64,000 bases of DNA from Spongiihabitans sp963422685 (lineage in GTDB: Bacteria > Pseudomonadota > Gammaproteobacteria > Arenicellales > Poriferihabitantaceae). The stretch lies in NCBI GenBank assembly GCA_963422685.1, contig OY730442.1, positions 496,001-560,000 on the forward strand, read 5' to 3'. Below are positions 17,446-27,036 of this stretch, piece after piece; the first letter of the stretch is position 1, and each line of letters opens with the position of its first letter. Below the pieces are notes generated by a model that did no database searches, was not told where the DNA came from, and saw only the letters and a list, made by a program, of their open reading frames with translations. The translations under genes were made by a program, and so were the position numbers.

Positions 17446-17724
17446 TTAAGGCGCCTCCCCGGTCAGGCGCATCAGGTACGGGGTCGTGCTTGGGAGGAGA
17501 AAATCTCTGAACCCGGCGATCCCTTCACCTCGGGCTGCATAGACATCCGCAAGGGGCGCTGCCGTCAATCGCTGTCTTGAATATCCCCAAAACCCATTCC
17601 GACATCCAAATAAAATACTGTCCCCCACCAATAGATTGGAATAATATCCGCCCAGGCGACCTGTCGGATTATTCCGGGTCATAACCGTTTGCAACCGTTT
17701 GACAGCCGAATGGTGAAAAAACAT
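17446..17724 (-). other. Intergenic stretch with an unsupported minus-strand frame
   Basis: The 280 bases between the M24 gene and the MFS gene hold a 92-codon minus-strand frame with no recognisable family and no convincing ribosome site. On the plus strand a GC-rich imperfect repeat just after the M24 stop (around 17450-17470) could be a terminator. The segment presumably also contains the MFS promoter. I do not claim a gene here. Confidence 0.3.
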
Positions 17725-18910
17725 GTTTCATAGACGTCCCCCCGGCCTGAATTCCGTCGTTAACGATGCCGGCAAATCCCTCGCCAAACTCAACGCCCTG
17801 GAAGGATTCTCCCGCTCGGTGCTGGTGGGGGTAGTTCCCCTGCTCGCATTGCAAGCGCTTGGGTCAAAACAGGCGGTGACCAATGCCTATCTTATCGGCT
17901 CCATTATGACGCTGATGATCACGCTCAACTTCGCCACACTGGAAAGTCTTTTGCAACGACGCTGGGTAGTCACGCTGGGCGGCGCGTTTTTAATATTTGC
18001 CGCATTGGTTTTATATGTGGGAGACGGCCTGGAATTCGCGATTGGAATCGGATTGCGGTCCGCTGCCGCGTCGTTATTTTCAGTTTGTTTGTCTCTGTAC
18101 ATAATGGACTATATCGGCAAAAAGGAACTCACCCGAACCGAATCGCGGCGCATGGTTTTCAATGGTGCCGCCTGGTTGACTGGCCCCAGCCTTGGCATAT
18201 GGCTATGGAACCACAGCGCAGCGTGGTCGCCATTTTTAATCGCGGCACTGGGGGCAGGGCTGATGCTGGGGTTTTTCTGGCGACTGCGTCTGGGGCCCAA
18301 CGAAATTGTGCGTAAAGCGAAAAATCCTTCGGTTAATCCGTTAAGAATAATTCCCCGTTATTTCCAGCAGCCCGCGCTGCGCATTGCGTATCTGATCACC
18401 CTGACCCGGTCCATGTTCTGGGTGTCGCTGTTTGTGTATGGTCCGATTTATGCCGTAGAGGCCGGTATGCCGAACTGGGTGGCGGGCGGGTTGTTGTCGT
18501 TTGTCAGCGGACTGCTGTTTTTTAGTCCGGTATTTAGAAACCTGTCGGAAAAATTTAGCACCCGCGCAATCATCATTTCCGGCCAGTTAATTTCAGGATT
18601 GAGTATTTCCATACTCTTCTTTATCGGTGACCCCCGGCCCATAGGGCTGGCATTCTGGGGTGCGGCCGCGGTAGGCGCAGCAATGCTGGATGTACTCGGA
18701 AATATCCCCTTTATGCGCAGGGTCAAACCCCGGGAAAGAACGGAAATGACGATGATTTTTTCAACCTGGCGGGAGGGGTCGGAGTTGTTGACACCCCTGG
18801 TAGCTGCGGTAATTTTGATGTTCGCCCCTTTCCAGGTTTTCTATCTGGTGTTGGGTGGCTTGCTTGTCACCGCGGCATCCGTGTCCAGTTTTCTGCCCCG
18901 CCGGTTGTAA
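17723..18910 (+). CDS. MFS-type transporter
   Basis: Membrane protein of 395 residues with eleven to twelve hydrophobic segments in two halves separated by a basic central loop (RLRLGPNEIVRKAKNP), the usual architecture of a major facilitator. No substrate-specific motif is evident. The late segment MRRVKPRERTEMTMIFSTWREGSEL is conserved in a set of uncharacterised bacterial MFS exporters. It is the last intact gene before about 1.4 kb of degenerate sequence. Confidence 0.85.
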   Translation: MFHRRPPGLNSVVNDAGKSLAKLNALEGFSRSVLVGVVPLLALQALGSKQAVTNAYLIGSIMTLMITLNFATLESLLQRRWVVTLGGAFLIFAALVLYVGDGLEFAIGIGLRSAAASLFSVCLSLYIMDYIGKKELTRTESRRMVFNGAAWLTGPSLGIWLWNHSAAWSPFLIAALGAGLMLGFFWRLRLGPNEIVRKAKNPSVNPLRIIPRYFQQPALRIAYLITLTRSMFWVSLFVYGPIYAVEAGMPNWVAGGLLSFVSGLLFFSPVFRNLSEKFSTRAIIISGQLISGLSISILFFIGDPRPIGLAFWGAAAVGAAMLDVLGNIPFMRRVKPRERTEMTMIFSTWREGSELLTPLVAAVILMFAPFQVFYLVLGGLLVTAASVSSFLPRRL

Positions 18911-19245
18911 ATGTCACCAGTATAAAACCTGTAAAATCTGCGGTTTGGTATAGCGCCTCGGCAAGCGGTACGATCCAGCGGCCCGAACATCTTGATGATC
19001 AGAATTCCTGTCCCGGGATAGAAAGCTGGCGTTTCGCGCTGGCTTTGCCTGCCGGATTCCCGTCTGCGCCAAAACCCGCCAGCAAAACCAAAAGCGGCCC
19101 GCTGATAATAGTAATGCAATCCATTTACCGGACCAATCAATGCGTTCGCGAATCTTCCGCCGCATATTCCCAGGATCTCTTCGCATGGCCACTAATTCTT
19201 CTGTTCTCTTGGCGGTGCGGGCAAATCGGCAGGTTATCGGTATTT
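18911..19245. other. Non-coding or degenerate intergenic stretch
   Basis: These 335 bases between the MFS gene and a broken gene contain only short, mutually overlapping frames on both strands without family resemblance or ribosome sites. I see no RNA gene or clear terminator. It appears to be decayed sequence. Confidence 0.5.
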
Positions 19246-19874
19246 TCAATACAATGTCGCCCGGGTGACAAAATCTGCGTCACGGTTTGCAAAGGCGCTG
19301 TCGGCAGCGCCCTCAATCAACGCGCTATACTCCCGCCCCAACACCAGAATTACACTGAAGGCCGGCTTCCGCCATCCTGCCAGAGCAGAAATCAACCTGA
19401 CCGCCGCCTGGCCAGCGATTCATCAATGCTATCCTTAAATTCCGCTTGCCTGCACCCAACCCGGCAAGAATACTCTCAAGCGGCGTATCAATCGCATCGA
19501 AAAGGAGGGAAATCTCCTCCACGAATGCCCTCAAACCCTCGCCAGAACGAGGTGGCTGGCTATCCGCTATGGATTCCATGCCCGCAAAATAACGTATTAC
19601 AGCCAGTTTGAATGTAAGCCGCGCAACCGCCCAGACCATGTGCTAACACCGCCTCATCATCCATATCATGCACTGCCTCAGCAAGACCTGCAAATCCCGG
19701 CCGCGCCTCCTGCCAGGCCGCCTGCATCGGTTGGTATAATTCAGGCACGAATAATCCCTCGTACTCTGCTGCAGTGACGACGGCATGCAATGTTTTCTCT
19801 AACCACAATATGAACTCGGAACGCTTCTCACCATCATCCATCTCCCCGAAATCCGGTAACGCCGGAACAGCCAT
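19246..19874 (-). pseudogene. Broken hypothetical gene with two frameshifts
   Basis: A protein-like sequence runs on the minus strand through three frames. The first part begins at ATG 19874 (MAVPALPDFGEMDDGEKRS) and continues to about AVHDMDDEAVLAH. The second continues near 19640 as VWAVARLTFKLAVIRYFAG, and the third ends as SVILVLGREYSALIEGAADS to a TGA at 19246. Composition is that of an acidic, helical, cytoplasmic protein of about 200 residues. The family is not recognised. Frame breaks fall near 19640 and between about 19370 and 19430. Assembly error at both sites is less likely than decay, because other broken genes surround it. Confidence 0.55.
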
Positions 19875-20317
19875 ACTTAATCCCCTTTGCTGTCCACCAG
19901 TAAAATAACGCCAAAACTATAATCCCGGACAAACATAATCAAAAATCAACACTTTGTTGGCTATGTCAGCTTCGCGTTTTTTCACCGCACGTTTCGCAGG
20001 CCTTTAGTTGAAGCCGGGCGTTTGCAAGCTGTATTCGCCAGTCTATTTCAATGCGGGTTGAAACAATATCGGGATAATCTCGAATTGCGGTCTGACCAGT
20101 AAATCCCGGCATACACGTGTGTACGTCTGGGAGGTTATGAAATCAGGTCATCAGGCATCAATGAAGGCGTCATCCAGCGCATCGAAATCCTCTTCGCTGG
20201 CAGCAGGCGTACCATACCTGATTCAACAATTTTAGTTGCAGCGGGTTCTCAAAGTGCCGCTGCGTCCAGTTTGCCGGCGCGGCAGTGGGTGGTGATTACT
20301 TCAATATAACGCACCAG
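19875..20317 (-). pseudogene. Degenerate remnant region upstream of the broken gene
   Basis: No intact gene. On the minus strand, just after the reductase stop, a GTG-initiated piece reads MRYIEVITTHCRAGKLDAA before a stop. About 45 codons further, in another frame, a protein-like tail (TPAASEEDFDALDDAFIDA) ends at a TGA at 20151. The two look like the start and end of one small gene damaged by indels. The 19880-20100 part shows nothing recognisable. Confidence 0.35.
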
Positions 20318-21391
20318 CTAACTGAACTTGTCGTAACGAATCCTGTTTACCGCGAATTTTGCATCCAGAATTAACGGCCTGATTAGCGCATCTACCATAG
20401 GCGCAGGCCCGGCCAGATAGATCATTGTGTTGGCTGCACCAGTCGAAACAGCGGGCAGCGCATGCTCGTGCACCATGCCGTGTTGACAGGAAAACCAGTC
20501 GGATTCCGGCAGTCGCCGGGTATCCGGCGCCTGCTCAGAGAAAACAATATTAATGCCAATGTTTTGCGGAAACCGGCTTTTGACCGACGCCAGTCTGTCG
20601 GCAAAGAATAAATCTTCCTGGGTACGCACACCGAAATACAGCTCGGCTTTGTGTCGGCTGAAATAATCGGACTGGCAGCCATGCTCCAGAATCGACATGA
20701 GACCAGCAATACCCGAACCACCGGCAATCATAAACAGATCATGGGATTCATCGGCATGGAATGTAGCGCGACCAAGGCGGCCAAACAAGGCGATTTCCCC
20801 ATCTTCCCGCGCCGGGCCGAACGCCCAGTTGGAAAACCCGCCATCTGGCTTTTGTTTGATGATGAATTCCAGACAGTCGGTCTGCGGGGCAAAGTTCACC
20901 ATGGAATAGGCACGGTAGCCGTCCACCCCTGGCGCCTGCAGAACGAAAAACTGACCTGGATGAAATTTCACCGGAGAGGGCAGGCTCACTTCAAACCGCA
21001 GCACGTCCCTGGTCAGTTTTTCCCACTTCGATACCACGCCCCGGTAATGATCCGGGCAGATGTCGTCCTCACGAAATGCCCTGATCCCGGCCACCACGCG
21101 CAATTTACACGCGGAATCCGCAGTGGCCTGACACATCAGCAATTCACGCCTTTCAGATCTGAGGTGTTTTCGCCCGGCGGCGTCTTGCCAGCCCGGGTTG
21201 ACACTGCCATGGCTCAACCTGGCTTTGCACGATCCACAGGTACCCGTTGCGCATTCAAAGGGAAGCGGCACGCCGGCGCGCAAACCGGCATACAACAGTT
21301 TTTCCTGGGACCGCGCGTCAAAGCGGTAGGTCTGATCTTTCCTCTCTATCTCGATCTGCATTTTATCGGCTGGAAGGTTACTCATCGTCAT
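20318..21391 (-). CDS. 2Fe-2S ferredoxin/FAD/NAD(P)H oxidoreductase
   Basis: Electron-transfer flavoprotein of 357 residues, like the reductase components of ring-hydroxylating or soluble monooxygenases. The N-terminal plant-type ferredoxin domain has cysteines in CATGTCGSC (C-x4-C-x2-C) and LMCQ. It is followed by an FAD domain (RAYSMVN) and an NAD domain (MIAGGSGIAGLMSI). No oxygenase gene lies next to it, so its partner must be elsewhere or lost. ATGs at 21391 and 21385 are both possible starts. It is one of the few intact genes in a strongly decayed neighbourhood. Confidence 0.88.
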   Translation of the reverse strand: MTMSNLPADKMQIEIERKDQTYRFDARSQEKLLYAGLRAGVPLPFECATGTCGSCKARLSHGSVNPGWQDAAGRKHLRSERRELLMCQATADSACKLRVVAGIRAFREDDICPDHYRGVVSKWEKLTRDVLRFEVSLPSPVKFHPGQFFVLQAPGVDGYRAYSMVNFAPQTDCLEFIIKQKPDGGFSNWAFGPAREDGEIALFGRLGRATFHADESHDLFMIAGGSGIAGLMSILEHGCQSDYFSRHKAELYFGVRTQEDLFFADRLASVKSRFPQNIGINIVFSEQAPDTRRLPESDWFSCQHGMVHEHALPAVSTGAANTMIYLAGPAPMVDALIRPLILDAKFAVNRIRYDKFS

Positions 21392-21600
21392 TGTTCAGGT
21401 GTTTGATATTTTTTCTGCTGCCAGAATCGGTGCATATCGGCCCTGGACAGACCAGTGAAAACCTTACGTAGAGGCGGCTGAGGCGGTGCGTATCCAGCCA
21501 CACTTTACACGCAAAGAATTTTACACTATCGCCATCTATCCTGAACCCTGTCGTAACAACGCCCCATCAGAAATAGACTGGATACCCATCCACGCGGGAG

Positions 21601-22355
21601 TTAATGCCGTCCAGCAATATCTGAAAAACCGGATAACATCAACAGTCCAACCGCCACCAGGAGGATCGCTACTATTTTCTTGAGCGGACCTACCGGCAGC
21701 CTGTGCACCAGCCCGGCACCGGCCAACGCGCCACCGGCCATGGTTAATGCCAGCACCAGGCCGAGGTGAAAGTCAACCTCTCCATGGATAAAATTCCCCA
21801 GGGTAGCGGTCAGGGAGATGGGTATCTGAACAACCTGGGACAGCCCAATAGCCGTTAGTACCGGCAGGTTGGCCCAGATCAGAATGGGGATCAGCAGCAA
21901 TGGCCCGCCGGTTCCTGTGAGCGCTGATCCGATACCTGTGATCAAACCATCACCACCAGGATATGGCCGCCGTTCCCGGTCTGATTCCGCTGCACGCTGT
22001 CGGACCTGGTCAGCGCATGGACCCCGGCGAACAGTATGAACACTGCAATCACCCCTTCCAGTACAGCGGCGGAAAAATACGGTAGTAAAAATGCGCCAGC
22101 ATACGCCCCGGGCAGCGCCCCGAAACACAGCTTGAGCGCCATGGGCCAGTTTATGGTGCCGTAACGCGCATAGACCATGGCGCCAGCCGCGCCGGTAACG
22201 ACATAGCTGAACATACAGGCCGGAACAGCCGAATGCAGCGGAATGCCACCGAGATACTTTAGCGCTGGCACCAGCAGCGCACCGCCGATCCCCACGCTGC
22301 CAATCAGCAGGCCGACCACAAAAACAATGGCGGTTAATACAGGGGAAAGAAGCAT
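21601..22355 (-). pseudogene. TauE/SafE-family permease, frameshifted
   Basis: Membrane protein of the TauE/SafE family (sulfite/sulfonate export, or uptake of other anions), split by one frameshift. The N-terminal half starts at ATG 22355 (MLLSPVLTAIVFVVGLLIGS, then VGIGGALLVPALKYLGG). It remains in frame to about 21945. The C-terminal half continues in another frame as LITGIGSALTGTGGPLLLIP to the stop at 21601. The family's two G-x-G-G repeats (GSVGIGGALLVP and GSALTGTGGPLLLIP) are both visible. The expected junction (VVMV|GLITGIG) falls near 21942-21952, consistent with a one- or two-base indel. A broken LysR-type gene lies divergently beside it. Confidence 0.8.
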
Positions 22356-22515
22356 ATTGAAAACTTTGGTGAACCGCGGATGGGTCTCCACCGGTTTCGA
22401 GATGCAGCGGTGTGTGGCGATGATAGACGAATGTATATAAAATTGCGATTTCATATACTAGGCCAATGATATTAATTGATTGATTTATTATCGGATAAAC
22501 CAGCGCTGAACGGAC

Positions 22516-23038
22516 ATGTTTCCCGGACAATTTCAATATCTGACCGCTCTGGAGCAAGAGGGCCACTCTGGCCGCGTTGCGGAGAAATGCCATGTATCCC
22601 AGCCGAACCTGCCCAGCGCCCTGAAAAGTCTGGAAGAAGAACCCGGTATTCCACTCATTACTCAGGCAGCAAAAATTTCAGGGATTCACCGAAGAAGGCA
22701 AACGCATTGTCGCCCGGCAAAACGACTGTCGGCTGATCGTTCTGCCATGCTGGAAGAATCACTCAAATGGCTGGGCCGCGAATCGGTGCGATTCCATGAA
22801 TGCACCATTATTTTCTACCGTCAGCCAACTGTTGCAGAAGCGCTATCCTTTGCTCCAACTGGATATCCGGTTTATGGCGCCCGATCAACTGGTTTCATGT
22901 CTGACCAATTTTGAAATCAACATCGGCGTCACCTGTATTGATAACCCCACACTGGACCGCCTTGTCACCATGGCATTGCTGGATAGCCACCGACCCGATG
23001 AATTGCCTCTGCATGGCCGCTGCAAAACCAATGTCTGA
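22516..23038 (+). pseudogene. LysR-type regulator, broken by several frameshifts
   Basis: Remnant of a LysR-family transcription factor. The N-terminal winged-helix part is clear from ATG 22516 (FQYLTALEQEGHSGRVAEKC, then SQPNLPSALKSLEEE). The following linker is continued in another frame around 22665 (QQKFQGFTEEGKRIVAR). The start of the effector domain appears in a third frame from 22796 (APLFSTVSQLLQKRYPLLQL). The frame stops near 23038, so most of the effector domain is also missing. It is divergent from the broken TauE/SafE permease and probably once controlled it. Confidence 0.85.
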
Positions 23039-23056
23039 CATCAATCAGACATCAAA

Positions 23057-24730
23057 ATGAAAAATTACTTTAATTTGGGCGCCCACCAGCGGCCGGTCAC
23101 AACCAGTTCACCCGCAGCGCAATTGTGGTTTGATCGGGGTCTTAACTGGTGTTTTGGATTTAACCAGGAAGAAGGGGTAAAGTGCTTTCACAAAGCGCTG
23201 GAATATGATCCTGCCTGCGCCATGGCGTATTGGGGCATGGCATACGCGGCAGGGCCTTTTTACAACATGCCGTGGCGGGATTTTTGTGCGGAGGAAATAG
23301 CCGAATGCACCCGGTTTTGCTACGACAATATCGCCACAGCGCGCACCCTTGTGGCTGGAATCTCTACAGTTGAAGCGGATTTGATCCACGCGCTGGCCAC
23401 ACGATTTCAGGCCGACCACGGCGTCACCCTGAAAGAATTCGATGCCTGGGATGATGCCTATGCCGATGCCATGCGTCAGGTCTATCAGAATTACCCCGAG
23501 GACCTTGACGTTGCGGCCATTTTTGTCGAGGCCATGATGACACGCACACCCTGGAAACTGTGGGATGTCAAATCCGGCCAGCCGGCTGCAGGCGCCGATA
23601 CGCTGGAGTGCCTGGCGGTGCTGGACAAAGCCATTGCCCTGGCAGATATCAAGGGCATACCGCAGCATCCGGCTATCCTGCATTTACATATTCATTGTCT
23701 GGAAATGTCACCCTGGCCAGACAGTGCTATGGATTCAGCCAATGTACTCGGCACCCTGTGTCCCGATGCCGGGCACATGGCCCACATGCCCGGCCATATC
23801 TATGTGCTGTGCGGTCTGTATGAGCAAGCAAAGACTGCCAGCGAACGGGCCATCCAGGCAGACCGGAAATATCTGGAATATGCCGGACCCTATAATTTTT
23901 ATACCACTGCCCGTTGTCACGACCTGCACTTGATGATGTATACCTGCATGCTGCTCGGGCAATTTGAACCGGCCATGCAGGCGGCGCAGGAAATGTGCGC
24001 AACCCTTTCCCGGGATGTATTGCAGGTGCAGGACCGCCCCTATCTCGCGCATACGCTGGAAGGATATTACTCCATGCAAATGCACGTGCTGGTGCGGTTC
24101 GGAAAATGGCAGGAAATCATTGCGGCGCCAATACCCGAATGCTCGATTCTGTATTGCGTATCAATCGCCATGCACCACTATGCCCGGGGGGTGAGCCACG
24201 CCGCGCTTGGTCATATTGATGCGGCGGAGCGGGCGCAATCCAGTTTCTATCGCTCGCTTGAAAATATTCCCGCCCAACGCAGGTTTTTCAATAACCACGC
24301 GCTGGATATTCTGGCAGTGGCGGAATATATGCTTGAAGGCGAGCTTGAATACCACAAAGGTCATTATCAGGCAGCCTATGCCGCGCTCGAAACCAGCGTT
24401 CGCCTGAACGATAATCTGGCCTATTCCGAGCCTTGGGCCTGGATGCACCCGCCCAGACATGCGCTCGGGGCGCTGCTGACCGCACAGGGACATTATGAAC
24501 AAGCTGAAGAAGTTTATCGAACTGACCTCGGGCTAAATAATAAACTGCAGCGCTGCAGCCAGCACCTGGATAATGTATGGTCCCTGCACGGGCTGGCTGA
24601 ATGTCTGCACAAGCGGGGTGAAAAAGATGAAATCGTTGGAATTTCCCGGAAACTTGCCCTGGCAATGGAAAAAACAGATGTGGCAATCAGCGCTTCCTGT
24701 TGTTGTCGACCGGGTCAGCAATCCGTATAA
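23057..24730 (+). CDS. Large TPR-repeat protein of unknown function
   Basis: Cytoplasmic helical protein of 557 residues built of TPR-like repeats, recognisable from pairs such as GVKCFHKALEYDPACAMAYW and GHYEQAEEVYRTDLGL. The N-terminal WFDRGLNWCFGFNQEEGVKC pattern and the HLHIHCLEMS and HMPGHIYV segments recur in a widespread family of uncharacterised TPR proteins. The conserved histidines there are unusual for a pure scaffold and might bind metal. No signal peptide. It follows a broken regulator by 18 bases and has a poor ribosome site. The 185 bases after it show nothing clear. Confidence 0.8.
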   Translation: MKNYFNLGAHQRPVTTSSPAAQLWFDRGLNWCFGFNQEEGVKCFHKALEYDPACAMAYWGMAYAAGPFYNMPWRDFCAEEIAECTRFCYDNIATARTLVAGISTVEADLIHALATRFQADHGVTLKEFDAWDDAYADAMRQVYQNYPEDLDVAAIFVEAMMTRTPWKLWDVKSGQPAAGADTLECLAVLDKAIALADIKGIPQHPAILHLHIHCLEMSPWPDSAMDSANVLGTLCPDAGHMAHMPGHIYVLCGLYEQAKTASERAIQADRKYLEYAGPYNFYTTARCHDLHLMMYTCMLLGQFEPAMQAAQEMCATLSRDVLQVQDRPYLAHTLEGYYSMQMHVLVRFGKWQEIIAAPIPECSILYCVSIAMHHYARGVSHAALGHIDAAERAQSSFYRSLENIPAQRRFFNNHALDILAVAEYMLEGELEYHKGHYQAAYAALETSVRLNDNLAYSEPWAWMHPPRHALGALLTAQGHYEQAEEVYRTDLGLNNKLQRCSQHLDNVWSLHGLAECLHKRGEKDEIVGISRKLALAMEKTDVAISASCCCRPGQQSV

Positions 24731-24915
24731 AGCCAAACGACAGCCCGGGGCTGGTGCGGTTGTATGCAGGTCGGACACGGCACAACAGCCTACTGCCTGG
24801 ATGAAATTTGCCTTAGATTAATTGGATTAATTTTGACCGATAGTTCCGTCAGGCTTGAAAGCTGAGCGGATAGATCAGAGGCGGTATTTCCATATTCCCG
24901 AATCGCCGTCGGCGA

Positions 24916-25566
24916 TCAACGCTTGTTGACAAATATCCGCTCATTGGCCGCCAGTACGGCGGCTTCCACTCGTGAACCCAGGCCCAGCTTTTTCAGTATG
25001 GATTTGACATGCAGCTTCACGGTGCCGTCGGAGATGCCCAGATGCCGCGCGATTACTTTGTTGCTTTGGCCTTCGGTCACATGACTTAGTATTTCCATTT
25101 CCCGAGGGGACAGGCTGGAGAATATTGCGGCGCCATGTTCTGCGGCATTTTCACCCCGATTCTGGATAATCAACGCCAGGGTCGCGGCCAGTTCGGGCGC
25201 GATCACCATTTCCCCGGCGATGACCCTGCGCAATGCCATCACCAATTCATCCGGGTCCATGTCTTTTAGCAAATAACCATTGGCATCATGCCGCAGACAA
25301 TCCTTAAGGTCCTGCGCATCATCGCTGGTGGTGAGGATCAATATGGGAATTTTCTTGTCTTTGCTGCGTAATAATTGTAGCGTTCTGACGCCATCAATTT
25401 CCGGCATACGCAAATCCACCATGACCACGTCGGTAGGCGTCAAGGTGGCCGCTTCGATTCCCTGTCGGGCATTGGAGCAGGCCGTTACTTCCACACCCCG
25501 ACGCCTGAGCAGTCCTTCCAGCCCGGCCCGAAACAGGGCGTGATCATCAATCAATACTACTTTCAC
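24916..25566 (-). CDS. NarL/FixJ-family response regulator
   Basis: Two-component response regulator of about 216 residues. The receiver domain has the acidic pair in VVLIDDHALFRAG, the phospho-acceptor Asp in VVMVDLRMPEIDG and the Lys in GYLLKDMD. The C-terminal LuxR-type helix-turn-helix reads LSPREMEILSHVTEGQSNKV through GTVKLHVKSILKKLG. I choose the GTG at 25566, because family alignment puts the start directly before KVVLIDD; it lies 4 bases after the kinase stop. A frame reaching to 25626 would overlap the kinase. Its position directly downstream of dsrR suggests it may control sulfur oxidation genes. Confidence 0.88.
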   Translation of the reverse strand: MKVVLIDDHALFRAGLEGLLRRRGVEVTACSNARQGIEAATLTPTDVVMVDLRMPEIDGVRTLQLLRSKDKKIPILILTTSDDAQDLKDCLRHDANGYLLKDMDPDELVMALRRVIAGEMVIAPELAATLALIIQNRGENAAEHGAAIFSSLSPREMEILSHVTEGQSNKVIARHLGISDGTVKLHVKSILKKLGLGSRVEAAVLAANERIFVNKR

Positions 25567-25570
25567 AGCG

Positions 25571-27001
25571 CTAACCGGCCAGCGGTTGAGCAGAATGGCC
25601 ACCGGCATCAAAGTCGCCGTATGCAAAGTCCAGGGCGATTCGGCTGCCGTCGCCAGGCTCGGATTCCACCCGCAGCGCGGCGCCCAGATTCTCGGCTCTC
25701 TCGGTCATAATTTTCAGCCCGATATGCTCACCCGGGCTGTTACTGATGATCATTGAATCGTCAAAGCCTGTGCCGTCGTCTTCCACCATCAGCCGACAGC
25801 GCCCGGCCTGATGTCGCAACAGAACCCGCACGGTTTTTGCATCGGCATGTTTTTTAATATTGGCCAGCGATTCCTGCACGATGCGAATCACGTCGGTGCG
25901 CAATTCCTGGGGCAGGTGGTCATCCGTCCATTCATTCTGGAAGAATACGGCAATTCCGGTATCCCGCCTGAACCTGCGTATCAGTTTTTCCACCGAGATA
26001 ACCACTTCCTGGGATTGCAGTGGCGCACGAAACTGCCCGATTAATCGGCGAAATTCGCTGTTCGCTTCTTCCACAGTGCTTTCCAGTTTTTCCATTTCTT
26101 CCCAAGTGACTTGCTCATCCCCCTGGTGCAGGGTTTCGTCAACCACCCGCACCTGGATGCGCAAACTGGCCAGGGTCTGGGCCAGCGAATCATGCAATTC
26201 ATTGGCCAACCTGGCACGCTCTTCCACCATTAACAGCGTTCCCGCCTCTTGGTCAAGGCGCGATTGCTCAATGGCAATACCCAGGTGGCAGCCGATATTG
26301 GCCAGCAATTCACGGGTTTCAGCGTTCACATCGATCTTTGGGCCGACCATGAGCTGGTAACATCCCAGTATGGAATCACGATATTGCAGGGGAATAAAAA
26401 CCATTTGCCGCATTCCATCTGCCGACCGACCTGCCATTGCCGGGGATGGCTCCACCGGCGCAGTCCGAACTTCAATGGCGGTCCCGGCAGACGGGCCGTT
26501 ATTAATCAATTCCCGCACCGGGATACTGTGCGCAAACAAGCTGTTTTTATCTTCGCCGCCAAAACTCCCAATGAGCTCCAGTTGATTGTTTTTCAGGATT
26601 CGTACCACCCCTGATCCGGCCGCATAGTGGTCAGCGAGGCGGTGCATAAAATGAATCAACAGGTCATCCAGCTCCCAGGCTTGGTTAACCGTGGTTATGG
26701 CTTCGTACAGCAGCGCCAGTTGCCCGATGAGATCGCTGGAATGGGTGGGCGGTATTGCCCGGATAGCCATGACTGCATACAACACCAGCCCCAGCATGGT
26801 CAGAAAAACCACAGTCAGCCAGACGGCTTCAGCGCCTGGCTGGCTGGAATCCAGATAAACCGCGCTGTGGTAGATAACCAGCGCGCCGGATAATACTGCG
26901 ACTATCCACAGCGGCCGCAATACGCGGTAATACCGGGTTTTGGGTGATTGGCTCAACTTCGGCTGCTGGAAATTCAGGTTTTGTGTTGCGCTAAAATTCA
27001 C
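25571..27001 (-). CDS. NarX-like sensor histidine kinase
   Basis: Membrane sensor kinase of 476 residues. Two hydrophobic segments near residues 30-50 and 60-80 enclose a very short periplasmic loop. A GAF-like region (about 105-270) follows, then a HisKA_3 dimerisation domain with the phospho-accepting His in ARLANELHDSLAQTLASLR. The HATPase domain carries IVQESLANIKKHA, MVEDDGTGFD and the GLKIMTERA box. This is the NarX/LiaS type that partners NarL-type regulators, such as the one 4 bases downstream. The start is a GTG at 27001. With almost no periplasmic part, the signal is probably sensed in the GAF region, for example a redox or sulfur signal (inference). Confidence 0.9.
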   Translation of the reverse strand: MNFSATQNLNFQQPKLSQSPKTRYYRVLRPLWIVAVLSGALVIYHSAVYLDSSQPGAEAVWLTVVFLTMLGLVLYAVMAIRAIPPTHSSDLIGQLALLYEAITTVNQAWELDDLLIHFMHRLADHYAAGSGVVRILKNNQLELIGSFGGEDKNSLFAHSIPVRELINNGPSAGTAIEVRTAPVEPSPAMAGRSADGMRQMVFIPLQYRDSILGCYQLMVGPKIDVNAETRELLANIGCHLGIAIEQSRLDQEAGTLLMVEERARLANELHDSLAQTLASLRIQVRVVDETLHQGDEQVTWEEMEKLESTVEEANSEFRRLIGQFRAPLQSQEVVISVEKLIRRFRRDTGIAVFFQNEWTDDHLPQELRTDVIRIVQESLANIKKHADAKTVRVLLRHQAGRCRLMVEDDGTGFDDSMIISNSPGEHIGLKIMTERAENLGAALRVESEPGDGSRIALDFAYGDFDAGGHSAQPLAG

Positions 27002-27036
27002 TATGGAATCAGCTGATCTGTCGTTTGATACCGCTA

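Noticed and set aside
19045..19611. Plus-strand frame of about 188 codons
   Set aside because: The minus strand of the same region carries a protein-like sequence through three frames, and the plus frame looks like random sequence.
24916..27001. Kinase or regulator as a divergent dsrS
   Set aside because: The sequences have complete histidine kinase and NarL-type domains; DsrS is a different cytoplasmic protein.
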